Source: Myotis daubentonii (taxonomy: Eukaryota; Chordata; Mammalia; Chiroptera; Vespertilionidae). From it: a stretch of DNA of 64,000 bases. A program made the translations under genes and the position numbers. The notes under the pieces are model-generated. The model was not told where the DNA came from, ran no database searches, and saw only the letters and a program-made list of their open reading frames with translations. The stretch spans positions 90,696,433 through 90,760,432 of the forward strand of contig NC_081842.1 in the NCBI RefSeq assembly GCF_963259705.1, read 5' to 3'. Positions within the stretch are counted from its first letter, which is position 1. Every line of letters begins with the position of its first letter. Of this stretch, positions 22,857 through 33,844 are shown piece by piece.

Positions 22857-23283
22857 TAGAGGTCTGGTACACAAAATTTGTGCACTGGGAGCGGGTGTCC
22901 CTCAGCCCAGCCTGTACCCTCTCCAATCTGGGACCCTTCAGGGGATGTCCACAAGGATCAGGCCTAAACCGGCAGTTGGACATCCCTTTCACAACCTGGG
23001 ACTGCTGCAACCGCTCGTCTGCCTGCTGGCCTGCTCACCCCCTAACCACTCCCCTGCCAGCCTAATGGATGCCTAACTGCTCCCATGCTGGCCTGATCGC
23101 CCCTAACTGCCCTCCCCTACAGGCCCAATTGCCCCCAACTGCCCTCACCTTCAGGCCTGGTCACCCCCAACTGCCCTCCCCTGCTGGCCATCTTGTGGTG
23201 GCCTTCTTGTGCTCACATGGGGACAGCCATCTTGTGTGAAGGCATGATGGTCAATTTGCATATTACCTCTTTATTATATAGGA
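22856..23283 (-). mobile_element. HeliBat-type Helitron
   Basis: 428 bp, reverse orientation. The plus strand begins CTAGAGGTCTGGTACACAAA (3' end, with the TTTGTGCAC hairpin remnant) after a host A, and ends TTTGCATATTACCTCTTTAT then TATATAGGA (5' end) before a host T. The interior holds several units of a C-rich repeat (CCCCTAACTGCCCTCCCC). The same interior family is seen at 55084-55692. Confidence 0.9.
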
Positions 23284-23290
23284 TAAAGAA

Positions 23291-23292
<2 letters not shown>

Positions 23293-23379
<87 letters not shown>
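23293..23379. repeat. (CT)n(TA)n compound microsatellite
   Basis: About 40 bp of CT passing directly into about 46 bp of TA, 10 bp from the Helitron 5' end. Confidence 0.95.
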
Positions 23380-23382
<3 letters not shown>

Positions 23383-23383
23383 G

Positions 23384-24119
23384 TATAATTTTAGGGATAT
23401 TGATAAATTAATATGTTTGGAAAGGTCTGCATTGTTGCAACTTATTTCTTCCAAAATGGAACCAAGTAAAACTAGCTGTAAGCACAGAATAATACATGGT
23501 ATTCAATAAATATCTCTTCTGAAAATTGGATTGGGAGAAATATCTTTTATATATGGTAAGTTGTGCTGGTTATTTTCTGCTGATCCTTCCAGATCTATTT
23601 TCTTCCCTGTCCATGGAGAGTAAATTGCCCCATGATAACTTAACCTAGGATTTTCATTTGTACTCAGCCCATGGAAGGCATTGACAAGAGATCAGAGTGG
23701 GAAAAAAGAGAAGTCAATTTCCATGTTTCCACAGCTTCTAACTAGGAGTCTTCTCTCACAGCCATAGCTGTCACCCTTTCAGGCTTGAGGGTCCAATGGT
23801 TCCTACAGTTGCTAGCCCCTGGGTGTTGCATCATCTTGACTGTTTCCCATAATTATAACTATGTGCTCATTCTTCATTAACTCACGTGTCTCATTTGTTT
23901 CTTAATGGGAACCTCATTCATACTCATTTAATATGTGTACTTATAGGAAATCTGCTAAAACATATAAAAGTATTGTTCTATGATGCGATTAAAATATGAG
24001 ATGTGTTCAGAAGATTCATCAAGGAGAAAGTGATTTTGGAATAAAGACCTAATACATGTAATAATTTTCACAGAAAAAGTAAAAAAAAAAAAAGTAATAA
24101 AATTAAATCCTTATCACAA
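23384..24119. other. Unannotated intron
   Basis: Mixed-composition unique sequence; no exon or repeat recognised. Confidence 0.4.
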
Positions 24120-24128
24120 TGACATAGC

Positions 24129-24350
24129 ATGGCTTCTGTGGCTCAGTGGTTGACCATCAAAATATGAACCAGGAGGTCATGGTTTGATTCCTGTTCTGGG
24201 AACATGCTTGGGTTGCGGGCTCAATCCCCAGAGGCAGAGGGTGTACAGGAGGCATCTGATCAATGATTTTCTCTCATCATTGTTGTTTCTATCTCTTTCT
24301 TCCTCTCCCTTTCTCTATGAAATCAATAAAAATATCTTTTTTTTTTGAAG
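24129..24350 (+). mobile_element. Ves SINE with target duplication
   Basis: Forward orientation between perfect TGACATAGC repeats (24120-24128 and 24351-24359). Head GGCTTCTGTGGCTCAGTGGT with the pol III A box, B-box remnant GGTTTGATTCC, a CAGGAGGCATCTGATCAATG body, C/T-rich tail and AATCAATAAAAAT end. Confidence 0.95.
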
Positions 24351-24359
24351 TGACATAGC

Positions 24360-25570
24360 TCGAAGTTAATTAGGCTTATAAGAAAACTGAGGTATCATAA
24401 TTATTTTCTCATTTACTACTCAGTTATTCAAATCTGAAAACTTCTAGTATTTCTTATAGAAAATGGGAATGTCTACCCTAAACGGTTGGTGTGAATCCAA
24501 TGAGAAAAGATATACATGTTGAGAGTTACTTAGAAAGTGTAGAGCATTATATAACTGTAACTTGTCACTAATTTAAGGTCTTTAAGTTATACATGATGTC
24601 TGAATTTTGTAAGAAAGCAAGGATAAAGGTAATATTAATGCCTGCTTTTTACTGAGTTGATCTTTAATATGGTTAAGCCTGTCAAATTGATGGAAACCAG
24701 CTGTGTGGACGGGCACAGTCAGGTGGCATTGGTTGGCGTGCAGCCAGGAGAGCCTGTACTTCTATTTCAGGTTAATCTCATTTTTCTTCTCTTTATCACT
24801 CCTTGTTCTAGGACTGTTTATTCATGTTTTTCCTCTCCCATTGTCCCCAGTACTAGTGTAAAATTATCAGCAGAATAATTAACACTAGCAATTTTGAGCT
24901 ATGCATGCCCTTAATAATATTTTAATTTTGTTCCTTCAGAAATAAAATTTCCTTCAGATAATTTGTGAGGATTCTTCAAAAAAGCAAAAATACTGTAAAG
25001 AGAAACATCATTTTAAAAAGTAGTGTAGTTTACATTTTTATATAAAAAAATACAATCACACAGAGATGTGTCTATTGAATGCATAGACTGGGGATGTTTG
25101 TCCAAAATATTCTTTGTCAATAACAGGAAGGAACTGAAGTGTACTTTCCTGAGCATTAAGTGATAAGATTGTACACTTCAGTTGTTTCTTCCACACCTGC
25201 AGAGAAACAGAGGCAATGACCTAATTGATTTTTTACAATTCTATTGCCAAATACCACACCGCATTTGTGTGGTGTTTCAATGACCTCTAGTCCCTACTCT
25301 GTCTTTCTCTACCCACTCTATTTCAAATGCTTCGTTACATTTTATAAAAGATGTAGTAAGATTTGTAGAGAAAAGAGGGCCATAAAAAGTGAATGTTGCC
25401 TTAGCTGCATATGTTCTAGGTCCCTCTGACCCATAAGGACTTGCAAATTTTCCTCTTGATTTTTATTTTCCATTTACACTTGCAGGTTGTTATAGAAAAA
25501 GCTTCATAAAGAAATTACACAGAAATAAAATGGAATTGTAATTAAATATCTACTTTATAGGTTGATTATT
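24360..25570. other. Unannotated intron
   Basis: AT-rich unique sequence. 73-codon (24657-24878) and 61-codon (25244-25429) frames have no recognisable features. Confidence 0.4.
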
Positions 25571-25582
25571 TCTGGTGTTCAG

Positions 25583-25688
25583 TGCACACACAATGGATAG
25601 GGAAATTGTTAAAAATGCAGTTCTGGTATAACCACCAGAACATCTAATTTGGTGGGGAGTCAATGTGCCCATTTTATTACTCTGCTAG
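25583..25688. repeat. Short dispersed repeat, copy A
   Basis: About 68 bp from GGGAAATTGTTAAAAATGCA to GGGGAGTCAATGTG is about 90% identical to copy B at 26524-26591. Family unknown. Its right side runs into a MIR remnant (25670-25750). Confidence 0.75.
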
Positions 25689-25750
25689 TTGGTGTCAGAG
25701 GCAGAATTAGAAGTCAGTTATGACTCCCTGTCTCCTGTGCTACAATGTTC
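25670..25750 (-). repeat. MIR SINE fragment
   Basis: CCCATTTTATTACTCTGCTA, GAGGCAGAATTAGAAGTCAG and TATGACTCCCTGTCTCCTGT match a reverse MIR head, strongly diverged. Confidence 0.45.
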
Positions 25751-25904
25751 CCATTAAAGCTGTGCAATTTAAACAGCGACATTTTACTTATTGAATATCT
25801 GATACACGTTTTTATGATGACCTAGGGCTTTCTCAGTTAGAAAACGGGCATTCCACCAGCCAAGGCTGCATGGCATCTCAAGAGTGAATCAGCATCCAGA
25901 AGAG

Positions 25905-26062
25905 TGTTTTCCAAAATAGTAACCGCTACCCACATGTTGCTACTGAGTGCTTGAAATGTGGCTGGTGTGATCAAGAAACTAAATGTGTAACTTTATTGCA
26001 TTTTAATTAACTTAAATATCTACACATGGCTGCTGGCTACAGAATCATTCTGCACAGATACC
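25905..26062. mobile_element. Old palindromic MER-type DNA transposon
   Basis: GTAACCGCTACCCACATGTT, TGAGTGCTTGAAATGTGGCT on the left and CTACACATGGCTGCTGGCTA, then CATTCTGCACAG on the right are arms of a well-known palindromic mammalian element built on GTAGCCACATGTGGCTA. The exact family name is not certain. Confidence 0.55.
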
Positions 26063-26284
26063 GAGCATGCCATCATCACCAAGAGCTCCGCTGGGTGTGC
26101 TGACTATTGTCTTCCCTGTCTTGGTCTAGGTGGGCCTTTAAGTGTTTGAAAGGCAAAGCTGCTCCCCAACCAAAAGGCGGCTGCCAAGAACAGTGGCACA
26201 GGCCGCTTGGGTTATATGTAAAGTGACCTGGTGCCCAGACGCCTTTGTTCTTAGGGGCATTTACAACGAACACAGAGGCCACAC

Positions 26285-26400
26285 CTGGATTCAAATCCTG
26301 TTATTACCAGGCCTTAGCTGAATGTCCGGACAAATTTGATCCTTAATTTCTTCATTTGTAAATGGCAAAAGCAACTGATCATGTTAAATGTGCTCAAGGT
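26285..26400 (+). repeat. MIR SINE fragment
   Basis: Sense MIR: CCTGGATTCAAATCCTGTTA (B box), GCTGAATGTCCGGACAAATT, TAATTTCTTCATTTGTAAAT then GGCAAAAG. Confidence 0.65.
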
Positions 26401-26512
26401 AGCAAAAGCCCGAAATCTCTGACCTCCTCCATATTTTGCCTGAGAGAGAAATACAGCGATATTTAGCCAACTCTCCCCTGGACACCTATCTCCCTCCCTC
26501 GTAAAGAGATTC

Positions 26513-26614
26513 CACAGTAGATTGGGAAATTGTTAAAAATGCAATTGTGGTACAACAAGCAGAACATCTAATTTGGTGGGGTGTCAATGTGAGTCGTCAT
26601 ATTTAACTTCTGTG
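26513..26614. repeat. Short dispersed repeat, copy B, with target duplication
   Basis: A 102-bp insert bounded by perfect 10-bp direct repeats AAAGAGATTC (26503-26512 and 26615-26624). Its centre matches copy A 0.9 kb away. No poly-A tail, TIR or pol III boxes are seen. Confidence 0.7.
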
Positions 26615-26624
26615 AAAGAGATTC

Positions 26625-27670
26625 ATAGGGAAGGGGCTCAGCTTAATACTTATTTACCTGATCATCAACAGCCCATTCACAGCATACCTTTCTTTGGCTA
26701 TTAATTCCAAGTAAACAAGAAAGACTTTTCCAGTTCTAATTGGGCCAGTGTCTGCCATCCTGAGTTTTTTGTTCAACCCCCCCAGCTAGGATCCTCAGAG
26801 CCTGCGTCTCCAGGTAGCAGAATGCCTCTTAGATCTCATACTGGCAGCAGTGATGTTAATGAGAAGCACTTGCTCTGTTCTTCCGGGCAGCATCTCTCCT
26901 TCCTTCCTCCCCCCCTGTCTCCCTCCCTTCCTTTCTTCTCAGTAACCTATGTCCGCACAGAAATCTAAGCTTAGGGATACAGAACCCTTATGAGAATTGA
27001 TTTGCTTAACCCAAAGCTTCTCAACCTCAGCTGCATTTTATAATCATTTGAAACACAATTAAAGCACTAGAATACCGCATACAATTTATCTTGAAAGCTC
27101 CCAAGAACAACTGGCAACATCAGTGGAGACAGAAATAAGAACAGAGCCACAAATGAAGTATTTAACAGGAGCAGCCACCTGTAGGAGGAGTTAGTGCAAT
27201 CAGCGACACAGGCAACCTGCTATTTTTTCTATTGTTCTGAGCAGTTGTCACTTGCACAGCACATATGGGACATTCTAGTCACATGGATCCATGCTTAGCT
27301 TATCCACTTCTGCTCTGGCACATCATAGCAAGTTTATTTGCTCAAGATAATCCTTAGGATTGAGGTTCGGCAGTTAAATGCAGAGAACAAAAGAGTGTGG
27401 GGTAAACTCTGACATGGAATCTTTAAGAAATGTTTTTATTTTCAAACTCTTGCATTGATGTATGTCATTGTCCAAGATCCCTTCCACTAAGACATCGCAT
27501 AGGAATTGAACCAAGTTATTGTGAGAGTGTAGACATGCTAGGTGGCCATTCATGAAAGGGTTTATTTATTCAAAACTTTCTGCTATTGTGTTGCAACTGA
27601 CAATTGGAACCATAATAAAGTTAGAAAAAGTCAATACTGAAGACAGAAACCTGCTATTTTACAAACATAT

Positions 27671-27713
<43 letters not shown>

Positions 27714-28545
27714 CTTTGTTCAACCTAAGTCTAAGCTATCTAGCAATTAGAGTAGGAGAAATGAAATAAAGCAAGTACATACTTCAGCAATTCATCCAGT
27801 CAGGTGTATCATTATATTTTTATAGCAGTAAGATGCAGGAATTTATTACTAAATATTGCAAATATAACATAATGGCTTTTCTCGCCATAATTATCCTTCA
27901 GAAAAGAGAGCTGCCTTATTTCCAAGCCTTTGCAAATCTTGCTTTACAAGTTGTTCTCTATTTGCTACAGGAAAGATGCATTAGCTTGAAATATCCTGAA
28001 TCAATTCTAGTGCTAGCCATTCTATTCAGGATAACATATAGAATCACGAAAGAGGAGGCAAAGACAGTTTGTATAGATTTTGTTTTTGTGCCTGAGGATT
28101 TGACCTCACAGATTCAGATGTCAGTGCAAAAATGTCTCTTAAATATCTTCTTAAAAACACTGTACAATTAGTTTCTACATGATGGATATAATTATTATAC
28201 TCCTGCTGGATGAATAAACAATGAAGACTGTTGTAATGATATAAAAATTTATACTAGTTGTTGCTTGGGACAAACTTGTCATTGATAGTATCTACACTTT
28301 CAAAAAAGTGCTTCTAAGTAAAATTATTTCATTAAATGCAAGGGTGGAAAAAATAAGTTTTCTAAATTAATATGTTTTATATTAGTTTAAATATGGGCAT
28401 ATAATCAAATTGATAAATTCAATAGTGCAACTATATATTTAATTGATCCATGAACATCCTTAAAAGTCTGTATTCTTAAAAACATGTTTTATATGATTGG
28501 GCAAGTGAGAGTTTTCCTTAAAATTGATATATTCTTATATATTGG
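26625..28545. other. Unannotated intron with (CA)n
   Basis: Holds a (CA)n run at 27672-27710. A 112-codon plus-strand frame (27833-28171) has no visible motif and is not called. Confidence 0.4.
27672..27710. repeat. (CA)n microsatellite
   Basis: About 19 AC units, uninterrupted. Confidence 0.95.
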
Positions 28546-28548
28546 TGT

Positions 28549-28570
28549 ATATATATATATATATATATAT
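28549..28570. repeat. (TA)n microsatellite
   Basis: Eleven TA units. Confidence 0.9.
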
Positions 28571-29100
28571 GATATTTGTTTATAATACTTGTATTCAATT
28601 AATACTAAAAGCAAAAACAGATTGTTAAATCTCTGTGTGACTTCTTACTTATTTACTTAATTTTTTAACTAATGAACTTCACTCTTAGGAAAGCAACAAA
28701 GATCACTTGATTTGAAAAAACTGCGACAAACACCTCCAGAAAAAAAAGTGAAGGTAATAAAAATAGCATATCACAATGCCAGAAGTGAGGAAAAAATCAT
28801 CAATCTATACGCAATGCAGCTACAAAACCAAAAGAATATGGTATCTGGATAGAAGGTGATTGTTAAGAGAGAGCATAAAGCTATTTTTGAAACAGAATTA
28901 GAACTGTTTATATTATTAAAAAGTTGGCATAAGTTATCTTTAGTGTTTATGACTTGCAAACTAAAGCATTTAATATTTAACATGTTTAAATACAAGCAGC
29001 AGCAGTTTGGTAATCAAAAGGAATAATTTGAATCATCTCAGAAATAAATTCATTATAATGAGGACATTTCAGAATATGATTAAAACATTGAAAAGAAAAT

Positions 29101-29108
29101 GTATTCAC
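29101..29108 (-). promoter_or_regulatory. CADM2: 5' splice site of CADM2 exon
   Basis: Read on the minus strand the exon ends AAGAAAG and the intron starts GTGAATAC. The GT and the preceding G fit a donor site, although positions +4 to +6 (AAT) are weaker than the GTRAGT consensus, so exon inclusion may depend on auxiliary elements. Confidence 0.85.
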
Positions 29109-29258
29109 CTTTCTTGTCATCGAAGTACAGAGTCTGTTGAGCTGGATTTGACCACTGGAGGGAGGTGTTATCATTTTGATCAACCCTGCAGGTCAAAATT
29201 GCAGTTCCTCCTTCAACAACTGTTACATTCTGTGTTAGTGGAAACTGCCCTTGGCTGC
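29109..29258 (-). CDS. CADM2: CADM2 internal exon, start of first Ig domain
   Basis: Read on the minus strand this 150-bp block gives 49 uninterrupted codons, beginning SQGQFPLTQNVTVVEGG and ending LYFDDKK, which I recognise as the mature N-terminus and first half of the Ig V-type domain of CADM2 (SynCAM2/NECL-3). The Cys of the domain (in ILTCRV), the core Trp (LQW) and two N-glycosylation sequons (NVT, NTS) are visible. Upstream is a pyrimidine-rich tract ending in TTTTAG, downstream a GTGAAT donor. The exon starts with 2 nt of a split Gly codon and ends with 1 nt of the next codon, so both introns are phase 1 and the exon is 150 nt, a multiple of three. CADM2 is a type I membrane adhesion molecule of neurons and axon-glia contacts; that role is family knowledge. 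No stop or frameshift is present, so I take it as the functional exon and not a pseudogene. The signal-peptide exon and the exon completing the Ig domain were not found in the window. Confidence 0.95.
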
Positions 29259-29300
29259 CTAAAAGGGAATTAAAGAAAATGTTGATTAAATGAAAGTTAT
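29259..29300 (-). promoter_or_regulatory. CADM2: 3' splice site of CADM2 exon
   Basis: Immediately upstream of the exon on the minus strand lies a run rich in T and C (TTTTCTTTAATTCCCTTTTAG) ending in the AG acceptor, with TTAAT-type branch-point candidates about 30 nt upstream. The tract length and the AG directly next to the reading-frame start fix the exon boundary at 29258. Confidence 0.85.
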
Positions 29301-31099
29301 AAAATGATTAATTTCCCAAGAGCTTCATTGTACTTAACTTCTCAATCAGAAAAAATTTAAACCAACCAAACAACAACAAAACTGTATATTGCAAAAGGAC
29401 AGAAAAGTTATTGAAAATCCTTAATCAGATGACAACAGTTTTGACATACAATTAAGACCCCTGTGTGTTCCCTCACATGTTCCAGAAAACCTTCTTTTCC
29501 TCCTAGGCACATATAAACATTTGTGTTTAAATAGTAATACGAGTATCACTAACTTCTCTTGGCCTTGCATCAATCATAGTAAATAGTGCTGAAACTGGTC
29601 ATCTTTGAAGATCAGGCTTTGGAATTATTTTGGATGAATTGAACTCTCTTTAGATTTAATTTTTGATAAAATAAGTATTTTTAAAATCTTATTTCACTAG
29701 GGTTTCTTGTGTGTATAGCTGTTTTTAGAAATACAAAATGTGTATTTTGTAAGTAATTTTCAAAATAGTGTTCATTTTGTAGAATATCCATCAAAGTCTT
29801 AAAGTGATTACTCTAACCTTGGAAATCAAGATAATATTCTTCTTTGTTCCTTTCTGTAGTTTTAATGATTCGAATACATATTTCTTTTATAATAAAAAAA
29901 ATGTTTAAAATAATCCTTGTCAATTTGGATATTATGAGAAATTAAGTTTGCTGCCTTCCTAAGTGTAGTTATTTATTAAAGAAATGCATGTAATAACCTT
30001 ACTTAAAAATAGCACTTCCAATATTTAAAACAAAATTCATGCTTACAGAAACATAATACATAAATGTTAGGTGAGCAAGAGGATCTGAAGATGTGCTCTG
30101 CCAGGTCTGATAACAATTATCAACATGGGTAAAAATTTATTTTCTTGTGAGCCAGCTTAAAACACTCTTGTATGAGCAAGGTAGTTCATTAAGTCAAGGA
30201 TAATTTACAATGTAAGAACATTATGATGACTTAATCACACCCATGAAATATATTTCCTTTTTTTCTTTAGTTTTGTAATGATTCTATCATTCCTACAAGC
30301 ACCACTTGAGGTTATGCTGGAGATATTGGCATAAAGAATCTATTACCAAGAAGCCGGTTGATTGGCTCTTCTCTTATACAGAAGAGCCTGAAGGGGAAAT
30401 TTTCTTTCCAGACCTAAATGACACAAGCACAGAGGTTCATGGCCACTTTATATAATTAAGCTTATCAAGTATAAAAATTTGATATCAGCAGCTTTGTCTC
30501 CTCAATGCCAACCACTTAGAGTCACTATGGCAACTCCTCAGGACATGTCCCTCTAATCCTTAGGGTGGAGTTTTTACATTGAGGTTAGGAGATGTCTGGC
30601 ACAAATGATTTGATAGTTGACTTGAAAGTCAACAGGAGCCAGAGTGGGATGTGTCTTTCTTCAGCTCAAAGGTGACCCCTAGCTGGGAAACATGGAGAGC
30701 TATCAATCTTGTGAAGTGAGGTGAAGTGAAAAACCACATCAGAGAAAATATCAGTAAAAACAGAAAAAAAAAGAAATAATTACCACTGATACAGGATTAG
30801 CAGCTCATAAATATGAAGTTCAGAATGATTTTAAGATACTTTGCTTGGGTTCCCTGGTATTGACTTAATGCATAAATAAAGAAATCTGGGGGATGAAGGG
30901 ATTCTTTAAATAATTAAAAGCACACAGCTGTTAGTAAATACACATAGTTCATCCAAGATGACAATTTGACTATCAACTAGTACGTAGGTATACTGTCTAC
31001 TTCTTTCAAGAAGTGTGCGTTGGGGGGGCGGAGGGGAAGCAGTGATGCTTATAACCATTTCATCCACTGCATTTGCAAAATAATTTGAAAACATCCCCA

Positions 31100-31195
31100 T
31101 AACAAAATATTATCCTTCTCATTTCACAGATGGGTAAACTGACACTGGGACGTGAAGTGATTTTTCCATGGTGAAACAAAGTCAATGAACCATTC
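31100..31195 (-). repeat. MIR SINE fragment
   Basis: TTATCCTTCTCATTTCACAG, ATGGGTAAACTGACACTGGG and ACGTGAAGTGATTTTTCCAT match the central part of a reverse MIR. Confidence 0.75.
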
Positions 31196-31413
31196 AGAGT
31201 TTGTTCTGAAAGTTCAACATTTTATTCTTATTTTTTCACAAAGCCTTCTTAGTCACAGTAACTTTGTCACTATTTGTTTAAAAATTAATTAGACAACATT
31301 TAAGAAATAAAGAGTAAGCTCTTTAAAAATAAAACTTCAAATTGCATACCTAGCAGAACTATGTACTCATAAATTTCAGTTATAACATTAAAATCAAATA
31401 AGAAGAGATGTCA

Positions 31414-31618
31414 GCCCTGACCGGTTTGGCTCAGTGGATAGAGTGTCGGCCTGCGGACTCAGGGGTCCCCAGTTCCATTCCGGTCAGGGGCATGTACGTT
31501 GGTTGCGGGCACATCCCCAGTGGGGGGTGTGCAGGAGGCAGCTGATCGGTGTTTCTCATCTATGTTTCTAACTCTCTCTTCATCTCTGTAAAAAATCAAT
31601 AAAATATATTTTAAAAAA
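31414..31618 (+). mobile_element. Young Ves SINE with perfect target duplication
   Basis: Starts GCCCTGACCGGTTTGGCTCA and ends AATCAATAAAATATATTTTA plus an A run. A box TGGCTCAGTGG at 31427, B-box AGTTCCATTCC at 31471. The 14-bp repeat AGAAGAGATGTCAG lies on both sides (31401-31414 and 31619-31632). Best preserved Ves copy in the window, implying recent insertion. Confidence 0.97.
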
Positions 31619-31632
31619 AGAAGAGATGTCAG

Positions 31633-33600
31633 TATTAACTGCCCTTAAATATTCTATTCTATTCAGAACTCACTTTTGTTAATTATTTCAGTCTTTCCTT
31701 ACTGGCCCATAGAAGGAAGAAAGTAATATTCCATAGGGTCTTCTACATGCCAGGTACTGTATATACCCCAGTGCACCTGTACTTTGTCCTCGGGAATAGG
31801 AGATTGGGACAACTTTCTTCCATCTTCTCTCTGTGTGGATTCTGACTTTAAAGTATTACACCTTCAATTTCACTGGGACCTGCGGCCTAAAGTCCCTGTG
31901 GTCAAATAATTTAGTTTTTCCCAATAGAGAGCAAACTCATGTGGAGAATCTACTAATCCTAAACACCCTTAGGATATGTGATTTCCAAAATCAATTCAAA
32001 AGCCAGTGTTGTAGAGGCAGTCAAACAAACTTCTCAAAGATTGAAATTGCCTTTTACTTCTGGTTATAACCTGGAAAAAGCATCACGTTAGCTACTACTT
32101 TTTGCTTTTAACTCCTTGTGGCTCAAATCTTTCCAAAAAAATTACTAATCTTCCCAGTTAGCAAAATTAGTATATGTGCCAAATTAAGGATTCATCCTCA
32201 ATACTTTCATCAAAAAAATATTTTGGGAAATCCACTACATGCCTTGTCTTGTAAGAATCAGCATCTGAAAGATGCATAAAGAAAATTTTTCTAAGGAAAC
32301 TGTAAAATAATCAGAAACTTTAGCAGAGAGTGTGATGGAAAGGGAGAAAGAAGACAGTCTAGGTGTGTTGCTGTTTACTATCTACAAGGATTTCTAAAAT
32401 GCATTGGTCATATCATTGAGGCATTATTTTAAAATGATATTTACTCTGCCTAAGCTCACCACCATCCTTGGTTTCAGAGGAGTCGTTCTAAAACAAGTTC
32501 ATGATGATATTTAAAGGAAACACTACTTCCAATTTACAATTGCAGAAGTTGGCTATTTTCCCAGGCAACCTATATCTATCATTTTCCTCCTTCCCTCTGT
32601 GTGTTTATGTCATTTTATTATTTGCATAAATATCAGCCTCCCTCACTTGTTTCTAAACTAATTAAGGGTCAGGTAACAAGGTATCGTATGTATTTTTGAG
32701 TCAGCTACTTTGCTTAAATTTCTTTGTTGTGAATCAGAATTCTAAGTTGGTAGATATTGTCCAAAATGAAAGAATCTTCTAAGACCAGTGGCTGGCATTT
32801 GCAGAGAAACCTGTGATAGAATGACCAGAGTAATTCAATTCTGTTGCATTGGTTCACGGAGGAGAGGAGAGACTAACTAATTCATAGAACAGACATACCT
32901 AACACCATTGTCAGCTCCCAAAATGGGACATGAAAAGACAGACTGTGCTGAATCTATGTTCCAGAGGGGGGAAACTTAAAAGACAATGACTTTTCTTGAA
33001 TATTAAGTATAATAAGGTCTATTAGTACATAAGCCCTCTTAAGAAAATAGATTTCTGTGACTAAAAGTTTTTTATCTTCCCTTCACGGTGCAATTTCCCT
33101 TTTATCAACATTCAATTTAATAGTACCTGTGGATGAAAAAAAAAGGGGGGGGGAGTTCTACAGAAAGTGGCCTCACAGGATAATCTGATCATAAATTCAC
33201 AGGGTAGTCATGCCTCGGGCCCATAACTTCTTTAGGAAAGGCCTTAAGTCAACCCTGTTCATTGTTCTTCTGCATCTAGGTTAACACACCTTTGAAATAC
33301 AAAAGTAATACCAGGTATTAACTCAAGAAAACACATAATCTTGTTAACTATCCTGTAATCAGATCCCCATCATGCTTTCTCACAGTCCTACTTCATCTTC
33401 CTTAGTTCCCTCCTTAATCACAAATGCATAAAAGAAGCTGCATTTGATATATTGCTACCTGACACACGTCCTCAGTTTGGCTCAAAAACTCTCATAAAAG
33501 TTATTACAGGTCTGGATATTTTTTGTGCCGACATACCCTTCCTATGTCATGTCATCCCTCAACTGTCAAGAAACCAGTGGTAAACACATGAAAAATACAG
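31633..33600. other. Unannotated intron
   Basis: Unique sequence with a short A8G9 run near 33145. No exon or repeat recognised. Confidence 0.4.
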
Positions 33601-33601
33601 C

Positions 33602-33838
33602 TAACCTTAACTGAACATCCACAATATGTTAAACACTATTCTAAGTGCATCTCCTTCAGCAAGAATATAATTTTCATGCCAACAATATTGTCATCTCTAC
33701 CCAGAAAAGGACTGGACAGATGCAAGAAAACCTTGAAAAACATGCCCACAGCCACAGAGCTGGGAAGGGTGGAGACAGGTTTTGAACTCTTGTACTCTGT
33801 CTTCAGTTCTCATGTGTTTAACCACTGAACTGCTTTAA
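33602..33838 (-). repeat. MIR SINE, nearly full length
   Basis: Reverse MIR: ACTGAACATCCACAATATGT, AACACTATTCTAAGTGCATC, CATGCCCACAGCCACAGAGC, GACAGGTTTTGAACTCTTGT and ATGTGTTTAACCACTGAACT cover most of the consensus in order. Confidence 0.88.
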
Positions 33839-33844
33839 AAGTAA

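Larger units (their letters stand above)
1..29108 (-). other. CADM2: CADM2 intron, downstream of the exon
   Basis: Inferred from the exon orientation: everything at lower coordinates is 3' of the exon within the gene. I looked on the minus strand for the next CADM2 exon (the part finishing the first Ig domain, containing a YTCSL-type motif) and did not see it. CADM2 is known for very large introns, so this is expected. The content is interspersed repeats and unique AT-rich DNA described in the other entries. Confidence 0.8.
28571..31099. other. Repeat-free zone around the CADM2 exon
   Basis: I recognise no transposon or MIR/L2 relic here. Besides the exon it holds only unique AT-rich intron DNA. 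A 64-codon minus frame at 30906-31100 is not supported. Confidence 0.45.

Noticed and set aside
27833..28171. 112-codon plus-strand frame with a hydrophobic stretch
   Set aside because: No family resemblance, and in AT-rich intron DNA; not enough to call a gene.
1..29108. Next CADM2 exon (end of Ig1) in the downstream intron
   Set aside because: Searched by eye on the minus strand for the expected motifs and not found; the intron is probably longer than the window.
29007..29273. 88-codon plus-strand frame
   Set aside because: It is the antisense shadow of the CADM2 exon.
31414..31500. tRNA gene suggested by A and B boxes
   Set aside because: The head belongs to a Ves SINE; no full cloverleaf or anticodon arm is conserved.
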